From NCBI RefSeq assembly GCF_000383975.1, contig NZ_KB913017.1:1965105-2029104 (forward strand): a stretch of DNA of 64,000 nt, read 5' to 3'. Below, in pieces: positions 8,538 through 17,136 of the stretch. Position 1 is the first letter of the stretch; every line of letters starts with the position of its first letter. The DNA is from Natronorubrum tibetense GA33. GTDB lineage: Archaea; Halobacteriota; Halobacteria; Halobacteriales; Natrialbaceae. The notes beneath the pieces were generated by a model that had not been told where the DNA came from, made no database searches, and saw only the letters and a program-made list of their open reading frames with translations. Made by a program: the position numbers and the translations under genes.

Positions 8538-8650
8538 GTCCGGGTGCGAGAATCGAACGACGCCGAGACGTGCTCGCTGACGCTGCGCGCGACTCGTCTA
8601 GTTCGATTTCGATCGGACTTTCGACTCCTCCGTGAAGTCGTCGTCAGAAA
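8538..8650 (-). repeat. Hairpin element carrying a copy of the tRNA-His 3' end
   Basis: Directly downstream of tRNA-His on the minus strand. A hairpin CGGACTTTC...GAAAGTCCG begins inside the tRNA 3' end. Then come a 5' arm GTCCGATCG/AATCGAAC, a loop with GCGCAGCGTCAGCGAGCAC, and a 21-nt copy of the tRNA-His T-arm and acceptor 3' strand (8538-8558). The arms pair across the T-arm sequence as in the Phe and Ile arrays, although the T-arm sequence itself is different. Confidence 0.7.
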
Positions 8651-8723
8651 GTCCGGGTGCGAGAATCGAACCCGCGTCTCAGCCTCCACAAGGCTGAAGG
8701 ATAACCACTACCCCAACCCGGAC
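8651..8723 (-). tRNA. tRNA-His (GTG)
   Basis: 73 nt, with an encoded G-1 opposite discriminator C, the tRNA-His identity pair. The acceptor TCCGGGT pairs with ACCCGGA, and the anticodon loop CCTTGTGGAGG carries GTG. There is no intron. Confidence 0.95.
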
Positions 8724-8901
8724 ACGCTTGCAAGAAAAAATACGCGCGGTCGGACTGAAATACGTTACGACTCGAGTACGCACCCGTGCGACTCCGTACC
8801 GCGGGATTTCCAGACGCACTGCCGACGAGGCGGTTGTACGCCATCCCAGCGAGCGTCGACCGGGACGTTTTTCGGCACACAGGCCCTAGCACCGCCAACG
8901 C

Positions 8902-9357
8902 GTGGCCATCACCGACAAAATCTACGTCAAGAATCACCGCCAGCTCAGCTCCCAACTCGAGACGAACATCCCGAAGGGCGCGTTCAAGGGTGCGACGCTG
9001 GACATGCTCTTCCAGGGCCAGGGACTCGAGAAGCTCGACGACGCGACCCGCGACCGCGTCCTCGATTTCACGGAGGACTTCCTCGACTGCGGCTGTGACA
9101 ACAACCCCTACTGTGGCTGCCCGGAACGGAAGTTCCTGCAGTATCTCCTCGAGTTGCGCGCACAGGGGCTGGGGCCGGACGCCATCGTCGACGTGATGAC
9201 CGACGATTACATGGTGTACGCCTACCCCGGCGACGTGCTCTCCTTTCTCGACAACGCGGTGCGGACGCTCGAGGCGGCCGAGGGGCTCGCCCAAGTCGAC
9301 GGCGCGGACGAGAAGTACGACGAGATTCGACGGGAGAAGCAGAATCTCACCCGCTGA
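8902..9357 (+). CDS. DUF5814-like Cys-cluster protein
   Basis: 151 residues from GTG at 8902. The centre holds a compact cysteine cluster, DCGCDNNPYCGCPERKFL (about 62-79), inside an otherwise helical, acidic protein. I recall this domain as DUF5814, found alone or at the C-terminus of archaeal superfamily II helicases, which suggests a nucleic-acid-linked zinc or Fe-S module. No helicase domain is present here. It is monocistronic; the tRNA-His gene is upstream on the other strand. Confidence 0.72.
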   Translation: MAITDKIYVKNHRQLSSQLETNIPKGAFKGATLDMLFQGQGLEKLDDATRDRVLDFTEDFLDCGCDNNPYCGCPERKFLQYLLELRAQGLGPDAIVDVMTDDYMVYAYPGDVLSFLDNAVRTLEAAEGLAQVDGADEKYDEIRREKQNLTR

Positions 9358-9431
9358 TCGCAATCCTCAGGGAACCACTACGTCGCAGTCCGTGCACGCG
9401 CGCTACCGCAAACGCTGACTCCTGTCGCGTT

Positions 9432-9851
9432 CTATCGCAACTGGTAGGACTCGTCTTCTTCGTCCAGTTCGTCGAGTAACAGCACTTCGTCCTCCTCGTC
9501 CTCGAGTCGGTCTTGCAGGTCGTTGACGTAGCCCTTGTACTCGTCGAGCTGTTCCCGGAGGTGGTCGGCCTCGAGTTCGAGCCGTTCGTGCTCGCGGATG
9601 AAGCTCTTCGGGACCTCGACGCTCGGCGGGAACGTCCGGTCGCCGTCGTCGCCTCCCGGCCCGGCCGCGCCTCGCGCCTCGAGTTCGTCCTCGGGGACGA
9701 CCTCGACCTGCCCGTCGTGTTCGACGAGCAGGTCGACGTAGTCCCGAAAGACCGCGGACAACGAGATGTCGCGTTCCTCGGCGATGTCCTGGAGCGCCGC
9801 GAACGCGTCCTCGTTCACGCGAAACGAGATCGTCTTGTTCTTGTTGCCCAT
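9432..9851 (-). CDS. Ribbon-helix-helix (CopG-type) DNA-binding protein with C-terminal coiled coil
   Basis: Start at MGNKNKTISFRVNEDAF; two more N-terminal codons are possible (ATG 9857). The ribbon TISFRV, helix A (DAFAALQDIAEE) and helix B (LSAVFRDYVDLL) make an RHH domain in residues 6-50. A long charged helix follows (LELEADHLREQLDEYKGYV) with an acidic tail. This fits a dimeric repressor or nucleoid-type factor. Targets are unknown, and no toxin partner is adjacent, so an antitoxin role has no support. Confidence 0.8.
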   Translation of the reverse strand: MGNKNKTISFRVNEDAFAALQDIAEERDISLSAVFRDYVDLLVEHDGQVEVVPEDELEARGAAGPGGDDGDRTFPPSVEVPKSFIREHERLELEADHLREQLDEYKGYVNDLQDRLEDEEDEVLLLDELDEEDESYQLR

Positions 9852-9966
9852 TGGCATCCATTCGTCGGTCCTGATACTTAACGGTTCGTCAGACGAGATG
9901 CCGCGTTCGCCACCTGTAGGCCTCGATGACCGGACAGGCTATCCGACTCCGGGCCGAACGCCACCC

Positions 9967-10956
9967 ATGCTCACCGACACGCCGGGACTACACCACGTGA
10001 CGGGGATCGTCGGGGACGCCCAGGAGGCGATCGATTTCTACGCGGGCGTCCTCGGCCTGCGACTCGTCACGCAGACGGTGAACTACGAGGACATTCTGCA
10101 ACACCACCTCTACTTCGGCGACGCGGCCGGGACGCCGGGGACTGTTCTGACACAGTTTCCGGACCCCCACGCCGATCCGGGTCGTCGCGGAAAACCGCAG
10201 GTTGCGTCGGTCTCGTTCGTCGTTCCGGACGACGCGCTCGAGTTCTGGCAGACACGGCTCGAGGACCACGATATCACCGTCGAAGGCCCCTCCGAGCGAT
10301 TCGACGAGCGCGTGCTGCAGTTCGAGGACCCCGTCGGAACGGCACTCGAGTTCGTCGCCGGACCGATATCGGATCCCGACTCCGACCTCGACACCGGTAT
10401 CGAGCCGTGGACGGCGGGCCCCGTCCCCGAAGCCAGCGCCGTTCGTGGACTCCACGGCGTCTCGCTCCTGTCGGTCAACCCCTACTCGACGGCGAGCACG
10501 CTCGAGACGCTCGGCTTCGACCACGAGGCCGAATACGAGAACCGCATCCGGTATCGCGCGTCGGGGGCTCGAGGTTCGGACTCTCGAGCGACGGCGATCG
10601 ACATCCTCGACCGCGAGGCCCCCTTCGGCCGCGAGGGACCGGGAACGCTCCACCACGTTGCGGTCCGAGTCGACAGCGAAGACGACCTCTACGAGTGGCA
10701 CGACCTCTTCGATGACCGCGACTACGACGTCTCGCGGGTCAAGGACCGGCACTTCTTCCACTCGCTGTACGTCCGCGAACCGGGCGGCGTCCTCTTCGAA
10801 CTCGCGACCGAGACCGACGGCGTCGCCGCCAGCGGCGAGACGGGCGGCACCGGCCAGTCGCTGTACCTGCCCGATCGGTTCGAGGCGGACCGCGACCTGA
10901 TCGAGAGTCAACTTCCCGAACTGACGGCTCGAGACGGAGCCGACCTCGATCGATGA
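9967..10956 (+). CDS. VOC-family ring-cleaving dioxygenase (MhqO-like)
   Basis: About 329 residues from ATG 9967 (MLTDTPGLHHVTG). Two paired glyoxalase/bleomycin-resistance modules are present: GLHHVTGIVGDAQEAIDFYAG at the N-terminus, and LHGVSLL plus TLHHVAVRVDSEDD in the second half. Metal ligands His and Glu fall at the expected strand ends (GGVLFELATE). This two-module layout is that of the MhqO/PcpA-like extradiol dioxygenases. The stop overlaps the ATG of the following esterase by four bases, so they are co-translated. Confidence 0.85.
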   Translation: MLTDTPGLHHVTGIVGDAQEAIDFYAGVLGLRLVTQTVNYEDILQHHLYFGDAAGTPGTVLTQFPDPHADPGRRGKPQVASVSFVVPDDALEFWQTRLEDHDITVEGPSERFDERVLQFEDPVGTALEFVAGPISDPDSDLDTGIEPWTAGPVPEASAVRGLHGVSLLSVNPYSTASTLETLGFDHEAEYENRIRYRASGARGSDSRATAIDILDREAPFGREGPGTLHHVAVRVDSEDDLYEWHDLFDDRDYDVSRVKDRHFFHSLYVREPGGVLFELATETDGVAASGETGGTGQSLYLPDRFEADRDLIESQLPELTARDGADLDR

Positions 10957-11630
10957 CCGGCGCGAATCGATCGATGAGCGCAGTCTCGGGACCCCACGCC
11001 GGACAGCCGTTGCTCACAGCCGGTGCTCCTGCACTGGCCGCTGAGGCCGCGTTCGTCGTCTGCCACGGTCGTGGTGCGACAGCTCAGGGCGTCGCCAATC
11101 TCTTCGAGCCGACCTATCGCCACGGACTCGCAGTGCTCGCACCGCAGGCCAACCGAAGCCGCTGGTATCCGCGACCGGCGAGCGTCTCGCGAGCGGAGAA
11201 CGAGCCGTGGCTCTCCTCGAGCGTGGACTGCGTAGCTGCCGCGCTCGAACAGGCCCAGTCGATCGGTATCCCGCCCGAACGAACCGTCCTCGGCGGCTTC
11301 TCGCAGGGCGCCTGCGTCGTCGCGGAGTTCGTCCACCGAAACCCGATCCGATACGGCGGCCTCGTCGTCCTCTCTGGTACGCTTCCCGGAACGACCGACG
11401 GCCACGAATCGACCGAAATGGACGGCTCACTCGAGGGAACGCCGGTCCTGCTCGGCTACGGCGCGGACGATCCCCACGTCGATCCCGATCACGTCACCGA
11501 AACGGTTCGCATCTTTGAACGGGCTGACGCGACGGTCGACGAGCGGCGCTACCCCGAGACGGGCCACGAGGTCACCGACGACGAGTTCGACGCGATCGGC
11601 GGACTGTTCGAGCGCGCTCTCGAGTCGTAA
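10953..11630 (+). CDS. Alpha/beta hydrolase, phospholipase/carboxylesterase type (MhqD-like)
   Basis: 225 residues. VCHGRGATA is the oxyanion loop, GGFSQGA the nucleophile elbow (Ser), and the Asp and His fall in YGADDPHVDP and ETGHEV. It belongs to the abhydrolase 2 (LysoPL/carboxylesterase) group. In Bacillus subtilis a dioxygenase and a hydrolase of exactly these two families (MhqO, MhqD) form an operon that protects against hydroquinones. The ATGA overlap here suggests the same pairing; that role is inferred. Confidence 0.85.
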   Translation: MTGANRSMSAVSGPHAGQPLLTAGAPALAAEAAFVVCHGRGATAQGVANLFEPTYRHGLAVLAPQANRSRWYPRPASVSRAENEPWLSSSVDCVAAALEQAQSIGIPPERTVLGGFSQGACVVAEFVHRNPIRYGGLVVLSGTLPGTTDGHESTEMDGSLEGTPVLLGYGADDPHVDPDHVTETVRIFERADATVDERRYPETGHEVTDDEFDAIGGLFERALES

Positions 11631-11634
11631 CGAG

Positions 11635-12114
11635 CTACGTCGAATCCGGGCCGAGCCCTTTCTCCGAAAGCTCCGCCAGTGCATCCTCGCTTTTCTCGAG
11701 GTCGCCGAGTCCCATCCCTTCGAGGACGTGGTCCGCCTTCGTGAACTGGATCTCCTCGTAGTCGACGATCTGGAACCGGTTTCCCCACGGATCGTGGAAC
11801 TCGAGTCCCGGCACGTCGAGGCGGTCGATCTCGAGTTCTGCGAGTCGCTGCTCGACGCAGTCCGCGTCGTCGACGACGAGTCCGAAGTGGCGGGCGTTGT
11901 CGGCCGTCTGGCCGGCCGCATCGGTTTGGACGAGTGCGACGAACTGGTCTCCCATGTCGATGAACGCCTTCGTGTCGCTTCGGCCCCGGAGATCGAACGC
12001 GAACAGCGAGCGGTAGAACTCGAGCGCGTCATCGATGTCGCCGACCTCGAGGGCGACGTGGTTCGTTCCCACGAGCCGTACGCGGTCGTCACGGCTGTCG
12101 TCTGTCTCGTTCAT
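11635..12114 (-). CDS. Single-domain VOC (glyoxalase-fold) protein
   Basis: 159 residues. NHVALEVGDIDDALEFYRSLFAF opens the fold and GLEFHDPWGNRFQIVDYEE gives the C-terminal Glu ligand. Metal ligands H19 and the terminal Glu are present, so it is potentially active. It converges with the MhqD-like gene with only a few bases between stops, making a local cluster of three VOC/hydrolase genes. The substrate is unknown. Confidence 0.83.
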   Translation of the reverse strand: MNETDDSRDDRVRLVGTNHVALEVGDIDDALEFYRSLFAFDLRGRSDTKAFIDMGDQFVALVQTDAAGQTADNARHFGLVVDDADCVEQRLAELEIDRLDVPGLEFHDPWGNRFQIVDYEEIQFTKADHVLEGMGLGDLEKSEDALAELSEKGLGPDST

Positions 12115-12218
12115 ACTCGTTACTTGTCACTCGAGTCCGGTAACCGCTGTGCTGGCAGCGTCACTTGAGGCAGGACAATTGACTCCAAAAGAACGAAAGA
12201 ACGGGTCGATCGACCGTT

Positions 12219-12863
12219 TCAGGCCGGCGCTTCGGCTTCGTCCTCGTCTTCCAGCCCCTCGAGTCCCTCGAGGGCCTGGATTACGTCGTTGCGGTAGTTG
12301 ATGACGGGCGACTCATAGCGCTCGCGGGCCATCTGGGCGTACTCGTTGGTGGGGGCCGTCGAGCCGCTCTCGGGGGCCTCTTGCTCGGCTTCCCACTCCT
12401 CAAACGCCTCGATGCGATCGAGGGTGCGTTCGGCGGTTTCGACGACCCAGCGGTCGCGGGTGGCGTCGTCGACGACCGCGATAGATTCGGGTCGGACGGA
12501 GACGTTGACGGTGCCGTCGTCGGTCTCGTAGGTTCGCGGTTTGCCGACGATGGCGACGTACGCCGGCGGTTCGGTGTCCCGCAGCACGGCGGCGGCTTCG
12601 GGCTGGTACTGACCGGCGTAGACGAAGAACGTCCCGGTCGGATCGACGACGCGGCCGCGCCAGTACTCGCTGTCGTCGCCGACGTCTTCGGTTTCGGTGA
12701 GGGTGCCGACGATGAACACGCGGTTCGCGCGGTCGCCGGTCGGGAGGAGCGCGTAGTTGGGTGCGCGCTCGTCGTCGCTCTCTTTGAAGGAATACGTCGA
12801 GTCGTTGAATTCGGAGGCGAAGACGCGGCGGGCGACTTCGCGGGTGAGTTCTGCCTGGCTCAT
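12219..12863 (-). CDS. RPA-associated protein (COG3390 family)
   Basis: 214 residues. The OB-fold-like core includes NRVFIVGTLTETEDVG, EYWRGRVVDPTGTFFVYAGQYQPEA and YVAIVGKPRTYETDDGTVNVSV. This is the haloarchaeal partner encoded downstream of RPA (rpap). In Haloferax such proteins are co-transcribed with RPA and needed with it for DNA repair. The gene begins one base after the RPA stop codon, so translation is coupled. The Glu-rich C-terminal tail is typical. Confidence 0.87.
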   Translation of the reverse strand: MSQAELTREVARRVFASEFNDSTYSFKESDDERAPNYALLPTGDRANRVFIVGTLTETEDVGDDSEYWRGRVVDPTGTFFVYAGQYQPEAAAVLRDTEPPAYVAIVGKPRTYETDDGTVNVSVRPESIAVVDDATRDRWVVETAERTLDRIEAFEEWEAEQEAPESGSTAPTNEYAQMARERYESPVINYRNDVIQALEGLEGLEDEDEAEAPA

Positions 12864-12864
12864 G

Positions 12865-13794
12865 TTACATCGACCTCGCTTTGATCAGCAGCTGTTCTGG
12901 ATCGGCTGGCCCGTCGAGCTCTTCGACGTCGTCGGCAAGCACGTAGCGGCCGAACGTCGGTCCCTCGATTCGGTAGTAGGTCCCGACGATGTCGTCCATG
13001 ATCTCGTCGGCGACGATAGTCGTATCCAGGGCGTCCATCGCCATCTCCTTGGCTTCCTCCAAGCTCAGCCCCGTCAGGTCCTCGGTGGCCTCCTTGTCGA
13101 AGATGACCTCGTGTGCGTCGATGCCGTCGTCGACGACCGCTTTGATTCGGAGGTCGAACTCGCCCTCGACCTCGCCGTGTTCGTTACAGCGGCCGTTCTG
13201 GAGGACGCGCGTGCAGTCCTCTTTCGGACAGCGCTTGATGAGACCGCTGCCGCTTTGCATGTCGACGAGCGCGCCCTCGATTTCGCTCGTGTCGTCGCCG
13301 ACCTCGAGCTCCTCGTCGAGTTCTTCGATCACCGTCGTCGAGTTGAGTTTCACCGAGTACCGGCCCTGGTACTCGTCTGTGACGACGTTTCGGAGTTCGT
13401 AGACGCCACCTTCCTCGAGTGCGGGGAGGTCGGATTTGGCCCACTTGGTGAACTTGATCGTGCCCGTCGGGTCGCCAAGTAGACCGACCTGCGCGACGGA
13501 GTCGCTCCGGGGATCCCAGAGTTCGATGACCTTCGCGGTGAGGTCGATCCACTGCTCGGGTTCGTCGACATCCTCGACGTTGGCGGCCTCGCTGCCACCC
13601 CGCGAGATATCCTCGCGCTCGAGGCCGGCTTCCTCGAGGTAGTGGTTGGTGACGCTTCGGCGTGCCTCGTCGATAGGTACCTTGTACTCGTCGACGAGCG
13701 TGGTCAGGCGCTCCTCGACGTCGTCGACGCTCACGTCGATGTGGTCTGAAAACTGCGCGTGTATGTCGTCCGCGTGCTGTCGTACGTCGCTCAT
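12865..13794 (-). CDS. rpa: Replication protein A, single-strand DNA-binding (RPA41/RPA3-like)
   Basis: 309 residues from ATG 13794 (MSDVRQHADDIHAQF); an upstream in-frame ATG is less likely because GAGGAGG lies about 9 nt before 13794. An N-terminal helical region is followed by an OB-fold (VIELWDPRSDSVAQVGLLGDPTGTIKFTKW, about 99-128). Next come a second OB strand set and a zinc finger CPKEDC...CNEHG (about 210-227) of the archaeal RPA41 type. It binds ssDNA in replication and repair, with the downstream rpap product as partner. Confidence 0.9.
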   Translation of the reverse strand: MSDVRQHADDIHAQFSDHIDVSVDDVEERLTTLVDEYKVPIDEARRSVTNHYLEEAGLEREDISRGGSEAANVEDVDEPEQWIDLTAKVIELWDPRSDSVAQVGLLGDPTGTIKFTKWAKSDLPALEEGGVYELRNVVTDEYQGRYSVKLNSTTVIEELDEELEVGDDTSEIEGALVDMQSGSGLIKRCPKEDCTRVLQNGRCNEHGEVEGEFDLRIKAVVDDGIDAHEVIFDKEATEDLTGLSLEEAKEMAMDALDTTIVADEIMDDIVGTYYRIEGPTFGRYVLADDVEELDGPADPEQLLIKARSM

Positions 13795-13803
13795 TGTGTC
13801 ACG

Positions 13804-13860
13804 CCTCCTCTTTGGTTTCACTGGGAGGCATACGTCGGTTCGCGCCCAATAGTATTTAAA
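13804..13860 (-). promoter_or_regulatory. Promoter and ribosome-binding site of the rpa operon
   Basis: On the minus strand TTTAAATACT (13851-13860) is a strong box A. Transcription would begin near 13828, leaving a leader of about 35 nt that contains GAGGAGG (13804-13810). This is one of the few genes here with a clear Shine-Dalgarno leader. Confidence 0.65.
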
Positions 13861-13925
13861 GTATCGGGGCCGGAGTGAAAGTGAACGTCGCCGAGTCGAA
13901 CCGGGTGACTGCGGGGAGTCTGTGA

Positions 13926-14639
13926 TCAGTCGTCATCGGGCTCGCTGTCGGAATTCGCGTTCTCGTCACCGCTGTCGCCGGCGTCGGTCTCCTCGTCGTC
14001 GCCGTCGGTCTCGCCATCGTCACTGATCGCGTCGATCCCGTCACCATCCGGGGTTTCGACGACGATCTGGATGTGGTCCCCGTCCTGCAGTTCGTAGTCG
14101 AGGTCGACCGCCTGTCCGTCGACCGCGATATCGACGCTCGTCTCCGGGTCCTCGTCGTCGTAGGTTTCGCCTTCGATCGTGATCGAGGAGTCGGTGATCG
14201 GCATCGTGACGTCCTCCATGGCCGCCTCGAGCGTCACCCGCTCGGGATGCATGTGCCAGACGTTACCGTCGCCCGGGTGGAAGTGGAACGTCCCGCCGAG
14301 TTCCTGGTAGTAGTATGCCTGTTGTTCGAAATCGAACGTCTCGCCGTCGACTTCCACGGTGAGCTGGCCGTGGTCGTGGACGCGGCTCTCGCCGTCGTCA
14401 CTGACGCCCATCATGATAACGTAGCCGACCAGCGCCAGCACGAGCACACCGAGTACCGCGCCGAATCCATACACCGCAAGTCCGAGGGAATCCTCGCCTC
14501 CACCGTCTCCGGTCCCCCGATAGTCGTCGACGCGCCGCCGATCGATCCGGCCCAGTTGGCCCTCGTGGTCGCTCGCGAGATGCTCGAGGTAGGCAGCCTC
14601 GTCGGCGAACGACGCCTCACAGTAGTCGCACTCGGGCAT
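13926..14639 (-). CDS. Membrane protein with N-terminal C2H2-type zinc finger
   Basis: Start chosen at MPECDYCEASF (14639); ten further upstream codons look non-coding. CDYC at residues 4-7 and HLASDH about 15 residues later form a zinc finger. A single transmembrane helix follows (YGFGAVLGVLVLALVGYVIMM, about 57-78), then an outer domain rich in His (VHDHGQLTVEV, FHFHPGDGNVWHMHPE) and a very acidic tail. The finger would be cytoplasmic and the His-rich domain external. Function unknown; metal sensing is only a guess. Confidence 0.75.
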   Translation of the reverse strand: MPECDYCEASFADEAAYLEHLASDHEGQLGRIDRRRVDDYRGTGDGGGEDSLGLAVYGFGAVLGVLVLALVGYVIMMGVSDDGESRVHDHGQLTVEVDGETFDFEQQAYYYQELGGTFHFHPGDGNVWHMHPERVTLEAAMEDVTMPITDSSITIEGETYDDEDPETSVDIAVDGQAVDLDYELQDGDHIQIVVETPDGDGIDAISDDGETDGDDEETDAGDSGDENANSDSEPDDD

Positions 14640-14763
14640 TGATCGATCTAGGGAGGTCACTGTATTCAATCGGTCGGTCGGCTACCCGAGTCGCTGGATC
14701 GCCGCGATTTCGGCCCGCCTGTTGGCGACGGGTCTATAGTTCTCGCGGGCGAACCGGGTGGTA

Positions 14764-15081
14764 ATGTCGGATCGTCGTCGGCTCGAGCAGTTTTTGCGCT
14801 CGCGGTTTCGAGAGGCGGGCGAGCAGTACGAACGCGCTCGCGGATCGACGAACGATCAACTCGCGGAGGCACGCGAGGCGTACGAAGCGGCGAAGAACGC
14901 TCGCGGCCTGCCGTCGGACGAGGCGGGCCGAGCGAAGATCGTCTGTCGCCGCTACGCCGAGCGCCGAGCGGCGAAGCTCGACGAGCAGTACCGACCGGCG
15001 TGCTACGAGGAGGGTCATCCGGACTGCGAAGGCTGCGTGGAGGACGTCCACGAGGGACGAATCGAAACCTGGGGGAACTGA
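14764..15081 (+). CDS. Conserved haloarchaeal helical protein with C-terminal CxxC
   Basis: 105 residues from ATG 14764. It is strongly helical and charged, almost coiled coil (FREAGEQYERARGSTNDQLAEAREAYEAAKNA). The C-terminus has a Cys-rich patch, ACYEEGHPDCEGCVEDV. I believe it matches a DUF-only haloarchaeal family (DUF7091-like). It is divergent from the zinc-finger membrane gene and converges with cbaC. No function can be assigned. Confidence 0.65.
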   Translation: MSDRRRLEQFLRSRFREAGEQYERARGSTNDQLAEAREAYEAAKNARGLPSDEAGRAKIVCRRYAERRAAKLDEQYRPACYEEGHPDCEGCVEDVHEGRIETWGN

Positions 15082-15097
15082 CGACTGCGTCTCCGTC

Positions 15098-15334
15098 TCA
15101 GTTACCGTTCGGCACGTCCCCGTCCGTTTTGTCGTCGCTTCTGTCTGCTCGGTCGTCCTCCCGTTCGGGCAGGAACGCCCAAACTACGATGAGTCCGGCG
15201 ATGACGAGACCGAGGGCGGCCGACTCGAGGACGGTCAGGTGGATGTTGACCCAGACGAGGACCGTCCGTAGCTCGACGACTAACGGGACGGTAAACGCGA
15301 GGACGACGAGCAGTGCGCCCTTCGAGATGCGCAC
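15098..15334 (-). CDS. cbaC: Small membrane subunit or accessory protein of ba3 oxidase (CbaC-like)
   Basis: 78 residues from GTG 15334, which overlaps the cbaA stop codon (TAGTG). There are two transmembrane helices (LLVVLAFTVPLVVELRTVLVWV and LGLVIAGLIVVWAFL) and a charged Asp/Arg tail. Its place as last gene of the cluster matches cbaC of Natronomonas pharaonis (cbaDBAC order). The gene name rests on position and topology, not on a sequence motif. Confidence 0.68.
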   Translation of the reverse strand: MRISKGALLVVLAFTVPLVVELRTVLVWVNIHLTVLESAALGLVIAGLIVVWAFLPEREDDRADRSDDKTDGDVPNGN

Positions 15335-17136
15335 TACGGCTTCACCTCCGTGACGGTCGAACTCGCGAGTTCGCCTGCAGTAGCGAGGGCGGTAGTGGTG
15401 TACTGCTCGAGCACCATCCCGAGGACCGGGAGCGTATCGACGCTGACCGGGAACGGGTTGATGTCGGGACCGAACAAGCCGCCGCGGTCGATGATGCTCA
15501 GGAGCGGGAACGTGTACGCGAAGATTACGAGCACGATCGCGATTGCCGTCCAGAGCTTGAGGTTGTCGAGGACGAGCGGCGCGTCCTCGGGCCCGGACAG
15601 CGTTTCGGCGTAGCCGTTTGCCGGGAGGCTATCGCTCTTTCCGTTGAACGCCGTTCCGATGACGTTCGCGAAGAACAGCACGAGCGAGAGCGTCAGCAGG
15701 ACCCCTCCAAGCGCGATCTGGGCCTGGAGTTCGCCGACGCTGCCGACGGCAGCCTCGAATTCGAAGCCGTCGTACAGCGGTTCGGCGGTCCGACGTGGGA
15801 TGCCGAGCAGACCGGCGCGGTGCATCGCGTTCGACATGAACGTCATGCCGACGAACCAGAGGACGACCTGTCCGAGCGCGACCGACCGGTTCCAGAGCGC
15901 CCTGCCGGTCACCTGCGGGAGGAACCAGTAGGTGGCGGCCATGAACGTCAGGGCGACGGCCGTGCCCACGGTGAGGTGGAAGTGCCCGACGACCCAGAAC
16001 GTGTTGTGGACGAGGTAGTTGATGTTCATCCCAGCGTTGATCATCCCCGAGAAGCCGGCGGCGGCGAACATCAGGCCGGCCAGCGCCATCCCGGTGAAGA
16101 CGGGGTCACGCCACGGCAGTGCCTTGAGCCAGCCGAAGTAGCCCTCGCCGCCGCGTTGGCGGGCGCCGTGTTCCATGCTGGCGACGACGGTAAAGGCGGT
16201 TAACAGGCTCGGCAACAGGAGGAACATCGTGTTTGTCATCGCAATGAACTTGAACCCTTCCGCGATCCCGGGATCGAGGTACTGGTGGTGGATCCCCGTC
16301 GGGACCGAGAGGATCAGGAAGAGCACGAAGACGACGCGAGCGAGCGGGTCGCTGAACAGTTTCCCACCCGAAACCTTCGGCAGCAGGATGTACCACATCA
16401 TGTACGCCGGCATCAACCAGAAGTAGACGACCGGATGGCCGAAGAACCAGAACAGCGTCCTGGTGAGCAGCGGGTTGACGGAATCGATCAGGCCGAGCGA
16501 CCACGGCAGGAGGAACAGCAAGATCGCCGTGGCGACACCCAGCGTCGCGAGGTACCACATCAGCATCGTCGTCAGCACCATGAACGTCGGCAGCGGAATG
16601 CGCTCGTCGGGATTCTCTTGCTTCCAAGCCCACCACGAGCGGAACCAGTCGGCGCCGGCGAGCCAGGTGCCGACGACGAACAGGACGAGCCCGAGATAGA
16701 ACATCGGGTGTGCCTGCAGCGGTGCGTAGAACGTAAACAGCACCGTCGCACTGATATCGGTCGCATCGGTGAAGCCAGCCAGAATCGCAACGCCAGTCAG
16801 CGTGATTCCGGTCGCCATCAGTCCGTACCAGCCCCAGGTAAACCGGAGGTCTTCGACGCCGCGATCGAGGCTAGTCGTCACCGCCCACGTGAACACGCCG
16901 ACCAAGAAGAAGATGGTAAACGAGATAACGAGGAAGACGCCGTGGGCGGTAAGAACGGTGTAGTAGTCCGCCGAATCGATAAACCGATAGTAGCCGGTTC
17001 GGTGTAGCGTCTGGATGATTCCGAACACGCCACCCAGGGCAAGCGCGAGGAAGGAACTGTAAAACGCTGCTCGGACTACTTTCGCCTCTGCTGGGAACGC
17101 CTCGATGTACGTCGCTGTCGAATTAGCCTCACTCAT
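15334..17136 (-). CDS. cbaA: Cytochrome ba3-type oxidase, subunit I
   Basis: 600 residues from ATG 17136; an upstream in-frame start at 17151 is possible. It has about 13-14 transmembrane helices. Helix II HGVFLVISFT carries the low-spin haem His. FGHPVVYFWLMPAYMMWY is the CuB-His-Pro motif of helix VI, with the IHHQYLDPG pair after it. Helix X VVGHFHLTVGTAVAL carries the haem ligands. The absence of the Glu-containing helix VI motif and the extra helices place it in the B-type (ba3) group. It reduces O2 at the membrane and pumps protons. The start overlaps the cbaB stop. Confidence 0.93.
   Translation of the reverse strand: MSEANSTATYIEAFPAEAKVVRAAFYSSFLALALGGVFGIIQTLHRTGYYRFIDSADYYTVLTAHGVFLVISFTIFFLVGVFTWAVTTSLDRGVEDLRFTWGWYGLMATGITLTGVAILAGFTDATDISATVLFTFYAPLQAHPMFYLGLVLFVVGTWLAGADWFRSWWAWKQENPDERIPLPTFMVLTTMLMWYLATLGVATAILLFLLPWSLGLIDSVNPLLTRTLFWFFGHPVVYFWLMPAYMMWYILLPKVSGGKLFSDPLARVVFVLFLILSVPTGIHHQYLDPGIAEGFKFIAMTNTMFLLLPSLLTAFTVVASMEHGARQRGGEGYFGWLKALPWRDPVFTGMALAGLMFAAAGFSGMINAGMNINYLVHNTFWVVGHFHLTVGTAVALTFMAATYWFLPQVTGRALWNRSVALGQVVLWFVGMTFMSNAMHRAGLLGIPRRTAEPLYDGFEFEAAVGSVGELQAQIALGGVLLTLSLVLFFANVIGTAFNGKSDSLPANGYAETLSGPEDAPLVLDNLKLWTAIAIVLVIFAYTFPLLSIIDRGGLFGPDINPFPVSVDTLPVLGMVLEQYTTTALATAGELASSTVTEVKP

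Noticed and set aside
15313-17007. Long plus-strand ORFs opposite cbaA
   Set aside because: They are frame shadows of a highly GC-rich membrane gene; composition (Arg/Glu/His-rich) has no family signal.
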